A stretch of 64,000 bases of DNA from Ktedonospora formicarum (GTDB taxonomy: Bacteria; Chloroflexota; Ktedonobacteria; Ktedonobacterales; Ktedonobacteraceae), in contig NZ_BNJF01000001.1 of assembly GCF_016587355.1 (NCBI RefSeq), positions 1,054,001 to 1,118,000 of the forward strand, in the 5' to 3' direction. The translations under genes were made by a program, and so were the position numbers. The stretch's first letter is position 1, and each line of letters begins with the position of its first letter. Under the pieces are notes generated by a model, which saw only the letters and a program-made list of their open reading frames with translations, had not been told where the DNA came from and searched no databases. Of this stretch, positions 35,633 through 44,080 are shown piece by piece.

Positions 35633-37318
35633 TCATTCCTCTCCCATGGCTGTTACTGGCAAGGTAAAGCGAAAGAGCGCGCCTCCCCCCTGCCGATTCT
35701 CGGCCCAGATGTGCCCACCATGTGCCTCTACAAGTCCGCGACAGACTGCCAGTCCCAGACCTGTACCCATGGTACTGCTACTGGTTCGCCTGGTCCCTAA
35801 TACACGGTAAAATTTGTCAAAGATACGTTCCAGATCATCCACCGGGATACCTGGGCCATAGTCACCAATACTGACCAGGACATTATGCTCCACAACCTCA
35901 ACACTTACTTCTAACGGTGAGCCCGCCGGGGTATAACGGACCGCATTCTCCAACAGATTTGTAATAACCTGATCCATTTGGAGGTAATCTAGTTGGACTG
36001 GTGGTAGATGCTCTGGAAGCGAAGTACGCACCTCACGCCCCTGCAAAATAGTCTGCATATGGCTAATAACATCATGAATAAGCTCATCAAGGGGATACCA
36101 TTCCTTCTCTGGCTTAAGTGCTCCCCCTTCAATACGCGACATATCCAGTATATTCCCTACCAGGCGATTCAGGCGGTCAGCTTGCCGCTCGATGGCCTGA
36201 GCGAACCCCATTCGCTCCTCCTCGCTCCACACAACATCTTCTTGCAGCAAGCTACTGGCAGCGGCTTTGATAGAGGCGAGAGGGGTACGCAAATCGTGTG
36301 AGACTGAAGAGAGGAGAGCAGAACGCAAAGCGTCAGTGCGACGCAAGAGCTCTACCTCCATGCTCTCACTCCGCAAGCGTGCCCGTTCAATAACCGACGC
36401 GGCCTGATCCATAAAAGTCCAGAAGTAGGCAGCCCTTTGCGTAAGGCGCTCACCGCGCATACCAAGTATAAATTGCTGTGGGTCCTCCTCCATCGCCAGG
36501 CGCACAACGCCAACGCAACGCTGTCCTACCATCAAGGGTAGCATACGAACATACTCATGCCCACTGCGCACGGCACCCATCCCACGGCGATACCAATAGC
36601 GAGACAAATTGCGTGCTGTGGCTAACACATCACTATACAAATCAATGACCTTCCCCTCACGCATGGCAGTTGCCGCCGTAGCCTGCTCATCAGGTGAGAG
36701 CTGGATGGGCCCTCCTTCTGTCTGCTTACCATCAGCCAGCACCCTCAGTTGCCCTCTCTCATCTGGCAAGAGTAACGTACAATCCAGTACCCCCCCTGAA
36801 GCGAACTCTCGCACAACTGATTGAGCAACAATCTGGAGCTGGCGTTCGATTCCATCCTCATTTGTCGTCGTACGTACCAGTTCGTACAAAGCGCGTGTCT
36901 CGCTCTCACGTAGTGTCGCCTGCTCTGCTCGCTGTCTCAAGGCAGCCGCCAGTTGCCCTGTGAAAACCGCGGTAATGAGAAAAATGAGCAACGCTAACCA
37001 CTCCTCCGACTTGCCCACGGTAAACGTGTAGAGTGGGGGCACAAGAAAATAGTCGAAGGAGAGAAAGGCTGCTAACGACGCAACTATCGCGGCGTACAAT
37101 CCTCTGGTGCTCGCCAGAATGAGCACAAGCAGCAGGTAAATGAACGAGACGTTTGGAATCGCTGGATAGAGCCTCAACAGGAAGATGAGAGCGGTCGCGA
37201 TCAAGGCACAAAGTGTCCCGATACATAAATCAAGAATATAAAGTTGGGCCTTCTGTCCTTTATTTGCTTTTAGGAACAGAAGTTGTTCTACTACTTTCAT
37301 AGTTACAATCTGCATCAA
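35633..37318 (-). CDS. kdpD: KdpD-like histidine kinase lacking the N-terminal input domain
   Basis: The 561-residue protein begins directly with the four-helix DUF4118 membrane domain (residues ~30-125, FIYLLLVLILASTRG, AFLSFDYFLVPP). A GAF-like domain (~150-300), a dimerisation domain with the phosphorylated His (~341, SVSHDLRTPLASIKA) and an ATPase domain (NLLENAVRYTP, GDYGPGIP, GTGLGLAVCRGLVEAHGG) follow. It corresponds to the second half of KdpD. The missing KdpD/USP input is encoded 10 kb away. With KdpE it forms the K+-responsive two-component pair. No clear ribosome site was seen; M1 or M7 could start it. Confidence 0.88.
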   Translation of the reverse strand: MMQIVTMKVVEQLLFLKANKGQKAQLYILDLCIGTLCALIATALIFLLRLYPAIPNVSFIYLLLVLILASTRGLYAAIVASLAAFLSFDYFLVPPLYTFTVGKSEEWLALLIFLITAVFTGQLAAALRQRAEQATLRESETRALYELVRTTTNEDGIERQLQIVAQSVVREFASGGVLDCTLLLPDERGQLRVLADGKQTEGGPIQLSPDEQATAATAMREGKVIDLYSDVLATARNLSRYWYRRGMGAVRSGHEYVRMLPLMVGQRCVGVVRLAMEEDPQQFILGMRGERLTQRAAYFWTFMDQAASVIERARLRSESMEVELLRRTDALRSALLSSVSHDLRTPLASIKAAASSLLQEDVVWSEEERMGFAQAIERQADRLNRLVGNILDMSRIEGGALKPEKEWYPLDELIHDVISHMQTILQGREVRTSLPEHLPPVQLDYLQMDQVITNLLENAVRYTPAGSPLEVSVEVVEHNVLVSIGDYGPGIPVDDLERIFDKFYRVLGTRRTSSSTMGTGLGLAVCRGLVEAHGGHIWAENRQGGGALFRFTLPVTAMGEE

Positions 37319-37386
37319 GCATATTAGTGCGATAAGCTACCAATCAAGAGCATATCACACTTTGAGAAAAAGAGAGGAACTCTTAC

Positions 37387-37436
37387 AAAAGTGGTCTAGA
37401 AAAGATCCCGCACGGAACCCTTTCTAGACCACTTTT
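37387..37436. other. 16-bp perfect hairpin in a divergent promoter region
   Basis: AAAAGTGGTCTAGAAA (37387-37402) pairs with 37421-37436. The genes on either side diverge, so it is not a 3' terminator for either. It lies 45 nt before the next gene's ATG and could act in its leader. Confidence 0.55.
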
Positions 37437-37481
37437 AGATCGACTCTTGACCATCTGCGAGCAGACGCATATACTGCAAGC

Positions 37482-38813
37482 ATGAAACGACAACGCCTGG
37501 CGTTACTGGTACTCCTACTACTCATAGCCAGCTTACTTCTTACCGCCTGTCAGGCAGGACATGATGGGACAAAGATCCTTGGCTATATAAAAGATGGACA
37601 ACTCTGGACTGCTGATCCCGATGGCGCAAACAAGCTCGCTATCGTGAAGCAAGCTATCCCAGTCGTAGGATATACCTGGTCACCAAATCATCAGATCGTG
37701 GCATTTCGCACGATGGACTCAGATTTTGCGCGTTCGGCTGATGCCCACCGCATCTCAGGGCAGCTACCAAGCGGATTAATTGGGGATATTCCCAGTGCCG
37801 TCAGCACGATAGGAGTCGATGGAGGGACTCCCATTGAGGTTGCCTTCTCAAACCCTAACGCACGCAATAGTAATCCCATCTGGAATGCTACTGGGAATCG
37901 CCTGCTTATACGCCAGACAGCGCTACCAGCAGCTCCCCAGCCCGGTGATGCCTCATGGTGGATAACGCAAAACGACCAGCCCGGCGGCATCGCCGCGAAA
38001 ACCTTCCCCGCCAGCTACTCGCTACCTTCTTTTGGCTATACAAATGACATCGTCGCGGGGAACTCGCCTGAGGGACTCTTCACAGCAAGCATTACTGGCA
38101 CCAATCAACGCTTTCTCTCACATCAACCACTCACAGGTCACCCCTTGCCTGCCGCGCTGGAACGTGTACTCTGGCAGCCTGGACACCAGGATGCAACCCT
38201 TCTCTACGCGGTAGAGCTCACATCTCAGAAGACGCAACAGGTGCAGCTTATCCAGCGTACACTACAGGGCAGTGAGAAACCTCTGTTGACCTGTGCCTGC
38301 ACTCAGTTCGCCTGGAGCCCTGATGGCAATGCTATTTTATACACTACCAACGAAAGCTTCGCGATTTACACACTTAAGACAGGGCAGACTTTCACTTTTC
38401 AAGCAGATATTGATAGTGCCCCTTCCTGGTCTCCTGATGGGCATCTGTTGCTCCTCAATGGAACTCAAAACTTGAAGCTTGTCGATATAGCGCACCAGCG
38501 GGTTAGCATCTTACTTAGCAAGACATCTGGCTCACCGCAACAGCACTTGGCATTCTCTTTACCCGCCGATAGCAAAGCGCTTCTACAACCTCTAGCCAAT
38601 AGCCCCTGGTCTCCGGATAGCACCCACGTGATCTTCCTGACCCAGCAACGCCTCTACTGGCAAGGAAAAGCGCTAACGTCGGGCGAAGGACTATACACAG
38701 TGGCGCTCAACACGGATGGCACATCTCAAAGTACGCCAACTCTGATTGATTGCGGAAAGATAAGCCAGCCAGGTTGGACCTACCAGGACCCTAACACCTC
38801 GTTCCTATTCTAA
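37482..38813 (+). CDS. Lipoprotein with a TolB/WD40-like beta-propeller
   Basis: The 443-residue protein starts with a lipoprotein signal ending LLTAC (Cys ~23). The mature part contains repeated blades of the TolB or PD40 type: DGQLWTADPDGANK, YTWSPNHQIVAFRT, FAWSPDGNAILYTT, PSWSPDGHLLLLNG and SPWSPDSTHVIFLT. It is a surface-anchored beta-propeller, probably for binding protein or glycan partners. It is followed by a small acidic protein gene 70 nt later. Confidence 0.8.
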   Translation: MKRQRLALLVLLLLIASLLLTACQAGHDGTKILGYIKDGQLWTADPDGANKLAIVKQAIPVVGYTWSPNHQIVAFRTMDSDFARSADAHRISGQLPSGLIGDIPSAVSTIGVDGGTPIEVAFSNPNARNSNPIWNATGNRLLIRQTALPAAPQPGDASWWITQNDQPGGIAAKTFPASYSLPSFGYTNDIVAGNSPEGLFTASITGTNQRFLSHQPLTGHPLPAALERVLWQPGHQDATLLYAVELTSQKTQQVQLIQRTLQGSEKPLLTCACTQFAWSPDGNAILYTTNESFAIYTLKTGQTFTFQADIDSAPSWSPDGHLLLLNGTQNLKLVDIAHQRVSILLSKTSGSPQQHLAFSLPADSKALLQPLANSPWSPDSTHVIFLTQQRLYWQGKALTSGEGLYTVALNTDGTSQSTPTLIDCGKISQPGWTYQDPNTSFLF

Positions 38814-38883
38814 AAAGAGGAAAGGTTCCCGAACAGTTTCTCAAACCCGCCATTCGGACTATAAGAATTTCAAAGGAGAGACC

Positions 38884-39054
38884 ATGACGAAGCAATCGCA
38901 CGATCACAGCATCGAAGAAGAATATGATGATATGGAGCTACTCGAACACCTCGAAAGCTTACGCGAAGAGATGGAAGAGCTTGGTGTACGCACCCTGGAA
39001 GAGATTCAAGCACGCATCGAAGAACTGAATCGCAAGCTCGACGCGCGCCACTAA
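38884..39054 (+). CDS. Small acidic coiled-coil protein, 56 residues
   Basis: ATG 38884 is preceded by AAAGGAGAGACC, a strong ribosome site. The peptide has an acidic, His-bearing N-terminus (QSHDHSIEEEYDDMELLEHL) and then a Leu/Glu heptad-like helix to the end (TLEEIQARIEELNRKLDARH). It is too short for most gene callers but has clear coding character. It ends 19 nt before a hairpin. Its function is unknown. Confidence 0.7.
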   Translation: MTKQSHDHSIEEEYDDMELLEHLESLREEMEELGVRTLEEIQARIEELNRKLDARH

Positions 39055-39073
39055 TCTCCAGAAGCATAAAAAG

Positions 39074-39101
39074 AATGCCGGGAGCTGATGCCCCCGGCAT
39101 T
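39074..39101. terminator. Hairpin between the small protein gene and livF
   Basis: AATGCCGGG pairs with CCCGGCATT around a 10-nt loop. It is a bidirectional terminator between convergent genes. Confidence 0.7.
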
Positions 39102-39123
39102 TCCACTTCACCCGCCTCGCGTT

Positions 39124-39831
39124 CTAGGCACCGCCCAGATACGCCTGACGTACCAGGTCGTTTGTTAGCAGGTTGCTGGCAGTATCACTCAACACGATCT
39201 TGCCAGTCTGCAACACATAACCACGGTCGGCAAGCTTCAATGCCATTGAGGCATTCTGCTCCACCAGGAAGACCGTCACACCTTCTTTACGAATACGGAC
39301 AACGGTATTGAAGACCGTCTCGACCATAATAGGTGAGAGCCCCATCGATGGCTCATCCATGCAAATCATACGAGGATGCGACATCAAAGCGCGCGCCATC
39401 GCCAGCATTTGTTGTTCACCACCAGACATGGTACCAGCTTGCTGCTTCAAGCGCTCTTTGAGGCGTGGAAAGATATCACACACATGCTCCAAGTCATGGC
39501 TGAGTTCAGCGCGACTCTTGCGAGTATACGCCCCCATCTCCAGATTCTCCATTACCGACATGCGTGGAAAAATGCGCCGCGCCTCTGGCACCAGGGCCAA
39601 ACCAGAGGCTACGATATCGCCTGTCAAGCGCTTTTCAATCGCCTTGTCATCAAAAGAGATTGAACCACTGCGGGAGCGTACCAGACCGAAGATCGTCTTC
39701 ATGGTTGTGGTCTTACCAGCAGCATTAGCTCCCAGCAAGCACACAATCTCGCCCTCGTTGACCTCCAGCGACACATCCTGAAGCACATGACTGGGGCCAT
39801 AATACGTGTTCACATTTGAGAGTTTTAACAT
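39124..39831 (-). CDS. livF: Branched-chain amino acid ABC transporter ATP-binding protein
   Basis: The 235-residue ATPase has Walker A (LLGANAAGKTTTMK), the signature TMSGGEQQMLAMARALMSHPR, and Walker B (MICMDEPSMGLSP). MLKLSNVNTYYGPSHVL is the standard LivF start, so ATG 39831 is used rather than the longer frame that runs into livG. It starts 1 nt from the livG stop. It pairs with LivG to power LivHM. Confidence 0.95.
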   Translation of the reverse strand: MLKLSNVNTYYGPSHVLQDVSLEVNEGEIVCLLGANAAGKTTTMKTIFGLVRSRSGSISFDDKAIEKRLTGDIVASGLALVPEARRIFPRMSVMENLEMGAYTRKSRAELSHDLEHVCDIFPRLKERLKQQAGTMSGGEQQMLAMARALMSHPRMICMDEPSMGLSPIMVETVFNTVVRIRKEGVTVFLVEQNASMALKLADRGYVLQTGKIVLSDTASNLLTNDLVRQAYLGGA

Positions 39832-39832
39832 A

Positions 39833-40717
39833 CTATTTGACCTCGTGATCTTCCGTCTGTTCCTGCATCTCGGCTGATTGCTCTGGTTCCTCGGCGGACT
39901 GCCCCAGGTAGGCCGCGATAACCATCTTGTTACGGCGAACCTCCTCAGGCAGGCCCTCCGCGATCTTGCGCCCATAATCAAGCACAGCGATGCGATCCGA
40001 CATACCCATCGTGACTGCAAGCTTATGTTCGATCAGCAAGATCGTTAGGCCCAGCTCATCGCGTAGGCGGCGGATATAGCCGACCGCCTCCAACGTCTCA
40101 GCCTCGTTCATACCAGCCGTTGGCTCATCCAACAAGAGCAGCTTGGGCTTTGCAGCCAGTGCGCGTGCGATTTCTACACGCCTGCGCTCGGCATACGAGA
40201 GGTTGATCACATATTCATCCTGGCGATCTACAAGGGACTGACCGAAAAAGCTCAGAAGCTCTACCGCGCGCTCACGGGCCGCTTCTTCTTCATGGCGTAC
40301 CCGAGGAGTTCGAAACAGTGAGCCCAGCACACCCGCCTTCAACTGCGTATGCTGACCAACCAGCACATTCTCCAGAACAGTCATATTGTTGAAGAGGCGA
40401 ATGTTCTGAAAGGTACGCGCGATACCACGAGTGAGCACCTGGTCTGGATTCAACCCTACAGTTGATTTTCCCTCCAGGCGTATCTCGCCTTTCGTCGGGC
40501 GATAGATACCAGTAATCAAGTTAAAAACCGTGGTTTTGCCCGCGCCGTTAGGACCAATGATACTGATAATCTCTTTGGGTCGGATAATCAGGTCAACATC
40601 GCCGACAGCCGTCAAGCCACCAAAGGACTTGGTCACCTGGCTCAGTTCCAGCAAGGGCTCAGCTGTCACAGGCTCAGAAGGGGTACCTTCGACGCGCTCT
40701 GCTTGCATTTCACTCAT
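39833..40717 (-). CDS. livG: Branched-chain amino acid ABC transporter ATP-binding protein
   Basis: The ~294-residue ATPase has Walker A (IIGPNGAGKTTVFNLITG), signature NLSYAERRRVEIARALAAKP, and Walker B (LLLLDEPTAGMNEAE). The NLITGIYRPTKGEIRLEG and FQNIRLFNNMTVLENVLVGQH stretches are typical of LivG. ATG 40717 lies 7 nt after AGGAG. A ~25-residue Glu/Gln-rich C-terminal tail is unusual. It is cotranscribed with livM and livF. Confidence 0.95.
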   Translation of the reverse strand: MSEMQAERVEGTPSEPVTAEPLLELSQVTKSFGGLTAVGDVDLIIRPKEIISIIGPNGAGKTTVFNLITGIYRPTKGEIRLEGKSTVGLNPDQVLTRGIARTFQNIRLFNNMTVLENVLVGQHTQLKAGVLGSLFRTPRVRHEEEAARERAVELLSFFGQSLVDRQDEYVINLSYAERRRVEIARALAAKPKLLLLDEPTAGMNEAETLEAVGYIRRLRDELGLTILLIEHKLAVTMGMSDRIAVLDYGRKIAEGLPEEVRRNKMVIAAYLGQSAEEPEQSAEMQEQTEDHEVK

Positions 40718-40738
40718 ACTCATTCTCCTGCGACTCGC

Positions 40739-42718
40739 TTATTCAACACGAACACTTTCCTCGAAGTCAGGCGCTCCAGGAGGCTCCTCAAGGGCATCGC
40801 CCTCGTCGGCCTCGGGAATCTTCTGTTCCTCATGGTGTAGCTCGCGCTTCCGTCGCGCACTTGGGATCAAGCCCTCTGGGCGGAAGATCACAATCGCCAC
40901 CAGAATGATGCCGAAGATCATACCACGAACGTTATTAAAGGCAAAGTTAGGAATCGAGCGGAAGACGTGAAGGATATTATCGGGAGATGCCGCCAGGGTA
41001 TCCAACTGACCCAGAATTTGCAGGTTGATTGCATAGACGGCAATAGCGCCCACAATCACACCTGGAATACTACCAAGGCCACCAATGACGACCATTGCCA
41101 GATAGATGATCGAGTCGCTGAAGTTAAAATTGTCAGGCGAGACGGTACCCAACTTGGCCGCATGGTATACACCAGCAATACCGGAGAAGAACGCACCCGC
41201 GCCAAAGGCCAGCAGCTTCGTATTCACGAGGTTGATACCAGACGAAGATGCCGCGATCTCATCCTCACGAATCGCGATCCAGGCGCGCCCCAGGCGTGAA
41301 TCACGCAGGCGTATGTTCGCGAAGACGCAGAGCACAATCAAGGCCAGGATCAGATAGTAGTACGGAATCGTAGTAATCGAGTTCCAGTTGACGCCGGGAA
41401 GAGCAGGCGAATAAACACCGACGATACCATTGATACCATTGGTATACTTGTCCAACTCCCTGAAGATGACCGGAATGATTTCACCAAAGCCTAGTGTGAC
41501 AATCGCCAGATAGTCACCTCGGAGACGCAGTGTTGGCGCACCCAGGATGATACCCCAGAGGGCCGCAATCAGAGCAGCCACAATCACCATTGGCCAGAAG
41601 AGCCAGCCCCAGATCGTCGGCTGTACTGTAATGCCTGTCAGCAATTGAAACTGAGACGAGCCAAAGAGACCCCAGACATATGAACCAATCGCGAAGAAGG
41701 CCACATATCCCAGGTCCAGCAGGCCAGCGAAACCTACCACAATGTTGAGACCGAGAGCCAGGATAACGTAATAGCCAGCATCACCATAAGCAGCCAGGCG
41801 GCCATCGGTACCATACCCAAACAGGAGCGGATCGATCACCGGGTAGAAGACAGCAAAAGCCACAACCAGGATCATATAAAAGCGCTGCGCGCCAGGGCCT
41901 AGGAGCGGCTGATCCGTTGGGACAATCTCGCGAATCTTCTCTTTCGCGCGAGCGAGTGAAAGCGAAGCTAGTTGGCGCTCTTTGCTCTTGGCAACACCAT
42001 TTCCGTTTGCACCATTCTCTTTGGCTTTGAGCGCACGACGCATAGCAGTGCGACCACCAAGCTGGCCCAGGAAGTAGCCCGCAATAGGAAGTATAATCGT
42101 GCGTGCCACAATCCAGATGAGCAACGTATTAGAGACCAGGCCTGCCACATAATAGATGATGTCTGCGACCAGTGAGATTACCGCAAAGATCGTCGCGAAC
42201 CAGAAACCAGCGGCGGTTGCCTGCTGCACTCGCTGAGCACGGGCCTCTTCAGTCAGTGTATCAAGGCTCGCGAGCGGCGGCGGAGGCGTATAATTGAGCA
42301 TCTTACGCACGCGGCTGCGCCCAAAACTATACGCGCCCCAGACAATAATGCTTGCCGCCAAGCCCATAATCAGGCCCATCAATTGGACCAGTAGCAAGGG
42401 TACGACGACCTGAGCGACGATATCGACCCATGTCTCAATCCAACCGCGACGTCCACTATCCGCTGCGGTTAAGTAACCCGCTAAGGCAATAATCACCATA
42501 TAGAGCGCGGCTACAAAGATCGTGGCTTCAATCAGTGTTGTCCAGGTAAATGTAGTTGAAGTCTCAGCACCCAGATAACCGAGAAAGACGTTATTGACAA
42601 TTCCCTCGCCACTCCAGACAAACGTAAACACACACAGCGGCAAGAGAAGCGCTACAACCCACTTGATGATAACTTTACGCGTATCAGGTGGAGGAAGAAG
42701 CGTACGAACAGACGACAT
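40739..42718 (-). CDS. livM: Branched-chain amino acid ABC permease LivM with a long N-terminal membrane extension
   Basis: The 659-residue protein is about twice the usual LivM length. The canonical LivM core starts at residue ~283 and carries LALGLNIVVGFAGLLDLGYVAF, LRGDYLAIVTLGFGEI and GGLGSIPGVIVGA. The first ~280 residues hold about five extra hydrophobic segments and a charged linker at ~235-275 (ALKAKENGANGNG, SLARAKEKIREIV). The extension has no recognised homology. It might anchor or regulate the transporter. ATG 42718 (MSSVRTLLPPP) follows GAGGTGAGG. Confidence 0.9.
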   Translation of the reverse strand: MSSVRTLLPPPDTRKVIIKWVVALLLPLCVFTFVWSGEGIVNNVFLGYLGAETSTTFTWTTLIEATIFVAALYMVIIALAGYLTAADSGRRGWIETWVDIVAQVVVPLLLVQLMGLIMGLAASIIVWGAYSFGRSRVRKMLNYTPPPPLASLDTLTEEARAQRVQQATAAGFWFATIFAVISLVADIIYYVAGLVSNTLLIWIVARTIILPIAGYFLGQLGGRTAMRRALKAKENGANGNGVAKSKERQLASLSLARAKEKIREIVPTDQPLLGPGAQRFYMILVVAFAVFYPVIDPLLFGYGTDGRLAAYGDAGYYVILALGLNIVVGFAGLLDLGYVAFFAIGSYVWGLFGSSQFQLLTGITVQPTIWGWLFWPMVIVAALIAALWGIILGAPTLRLRGDYLAIVTLGFGEIIPVIFRELDKYTNGINGIVGVYSPALPGVNWNSITTIPYYYLILALIVLCVFANIRLRDSRLGRAWIAIREDEIAASSSGINLVNTKLLAFGAGAFFSGIAGVYHAAKLGTVSPDNFNFSDSIIYLAMVVIGGLGSIPGVIVGAIAVYAINLQILGQLDTLAASPDNILHVFRSIPNFAFNNVRGMIFGIILVAIVIFRPEGLIPSARRKRELHHEEQKIPEADEGDALEEPPGAPDFEESVRVE

Positions 42719-42775
42719 AACCTCACCTCGCATCGTGAATTTGATAGGAAGACAGCGATAACATTTCGGCTCCTC

Positions 42776-43789
42776 CTACACCTTTTCAGGCGTCTGCTGA
42801 CCCAGCAGGCCAGAAGGACGGAACACCAGAATCAAGATCAGGACGGCAAAGATGACCGCTCGGGTCCAGGCACCACCGCCATGAGGCAGACCAAAGCCAT
42901 ACACATCCGAGTCAGGAATAAACGAAGTCATCTGCTCTAGCACGCCGATCAAGAGGCCACCCAGCACCGCACCACGAATGTTGCCGATGCCACCCAGAAC
43001 AGCCGCAATAAAGGCTACCAGACCATAATCGAAACCAATTGAATAAATGGTGCTACCATACTGGAGGCCATAGATGAATCCGGCTGCGCCAGCCAGAGCG
43101 GCTCCAATAAAGAATGTTGACGAGATAACACGGTCAACATTAACACCCATCAACGCGGCAGCATCACGATCTTGTGCGACCGCGCGCATCGCGCGCCCCA
43201 TTTTCGTTCGTGCCACCAACCATGTCAAAGCGACCATGAGCACCACAGCAACGATAATATCGAGCAAATTGTTACTTGTCACAATAACAGAATCGGCGGG
43301 CTTCGCCAGACAGGTAACATGTGGCGGCAGCACGCTATCAATCGAGATCGGCCAGAGACAATAGTCGAAGCGTGGGAAGATCTGCGGGAAACGAATATAG
43401 TTGATACCATTCCAGAGCTTGCCTGCGTCCTCAAGGATTAAGGATACGCCAATCGCGGAAATAAGAGGCGCAAGCTTTGGCGCATTACGCAACGGTTTAT
43501 ACGCCACACGTTCAATCAGGACACCTAGCAATGCACATCCTACCATTGCGAACAAACACGATCCTATCAACATGAGGACCAGAATGATACCTGTAGGATG
43601 CGAATTTCCTGTCACGCCCATCAGACTAAGGGCGGCGATGGAAAGCATTGAGCCAATCATAAAGATGTCGCCATGAGCGAAGTTGATAAGCTCAATAATA
43701 CCATAGACCATAGTGTAGCCTAGTGCGATCAAAGCATAGATAGCACCTGCCACCAGCCCGATCACCAGGACTTGAAAGAAATGTATCAT
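42776..43789 (-). CDS. livH: Branched-chain amino acid ABC permease LivH
   Basis: The 337-residue permease contains YALIALGYTMVYGIIELINFAHGD and ARTKMGRAMRAVAQDRDAAALMGV, the coupling loop that contacts the ATPases, plus LGGIGNIRGAVLGGLLIGV. It has about eight membrane segments. It is the second gene of the liv operon. Repeat copy D ends 32 nt before its start, between livK and livH. Confidence 0.95.
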   Translation of the reverse strand: MIHFFQVLVIGLVAGAIYALIALGYTMVYGIIELINFAHGDIFMIGSMLSIAALSLMGVTGNSHPTGIILVLMLIGSCLFAMVGCALLGVLIERVAYKPLRNAPKLAPLISAIGVSLILEDAGKLWNGINYIRFPQIFPRFDYCLWPISIDSVLPPHVTCLAKPADSVIVTSNNLLDIIVAVVLMVALTWLVARTKMGRAMRAVAQDRDAAALMGVNVDRVISSTFFIGAALAGAAGFIYGLQYGSTIYSIGFDYGLVAFIAAVLGGIGNIRGAVLGGLLIGVLEQMTSFIPDSDVYGFGLPHGGGAWTRAVIFAVLILILVFRPSGLLGQQTPEKV

Positions 43790-43821
43790 AACACGTTTTT
43801 TCCCATCTACTATCTAGAGGT

Positions 43822-43883
43822 CTTATGCGAAAACCAACGCCGCTGTCGCGGCTAGTGCTGCCGCACTCAGGTTTCCGAATAAG
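43822..43883 (-). repeat. Palindromic repeat element, copy D
   Basis: It begins CTTATGCGAAAACC and ends GGTTTCCGAATAAG, with an inner GCCGC-TGTC-GCGGC hairpin. On the minus strand it matches copy A at both ends (CTCCTTATTCGGAAACCTGAG at the left). It sits between livK and livH. Confidence 0.7.
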
Positions 43884-44080
43884 GAGTAGGAAAAACAACC
43901 TGTAGAGAAGCGCAACAGGGGGAAGCCGCTCCAGATCCACAAACCTGTCGCCGACTCCCCCCTGTGTCATTGATGGTAGGCTAACCTACATTGGAGCCTG
44001 CCATATGTTCTGCAAAATCGAGATGCGATGGTTCACAGATATTGGGTCTGTGACACCTCAAGTTCTCTAGCGTATAGACT

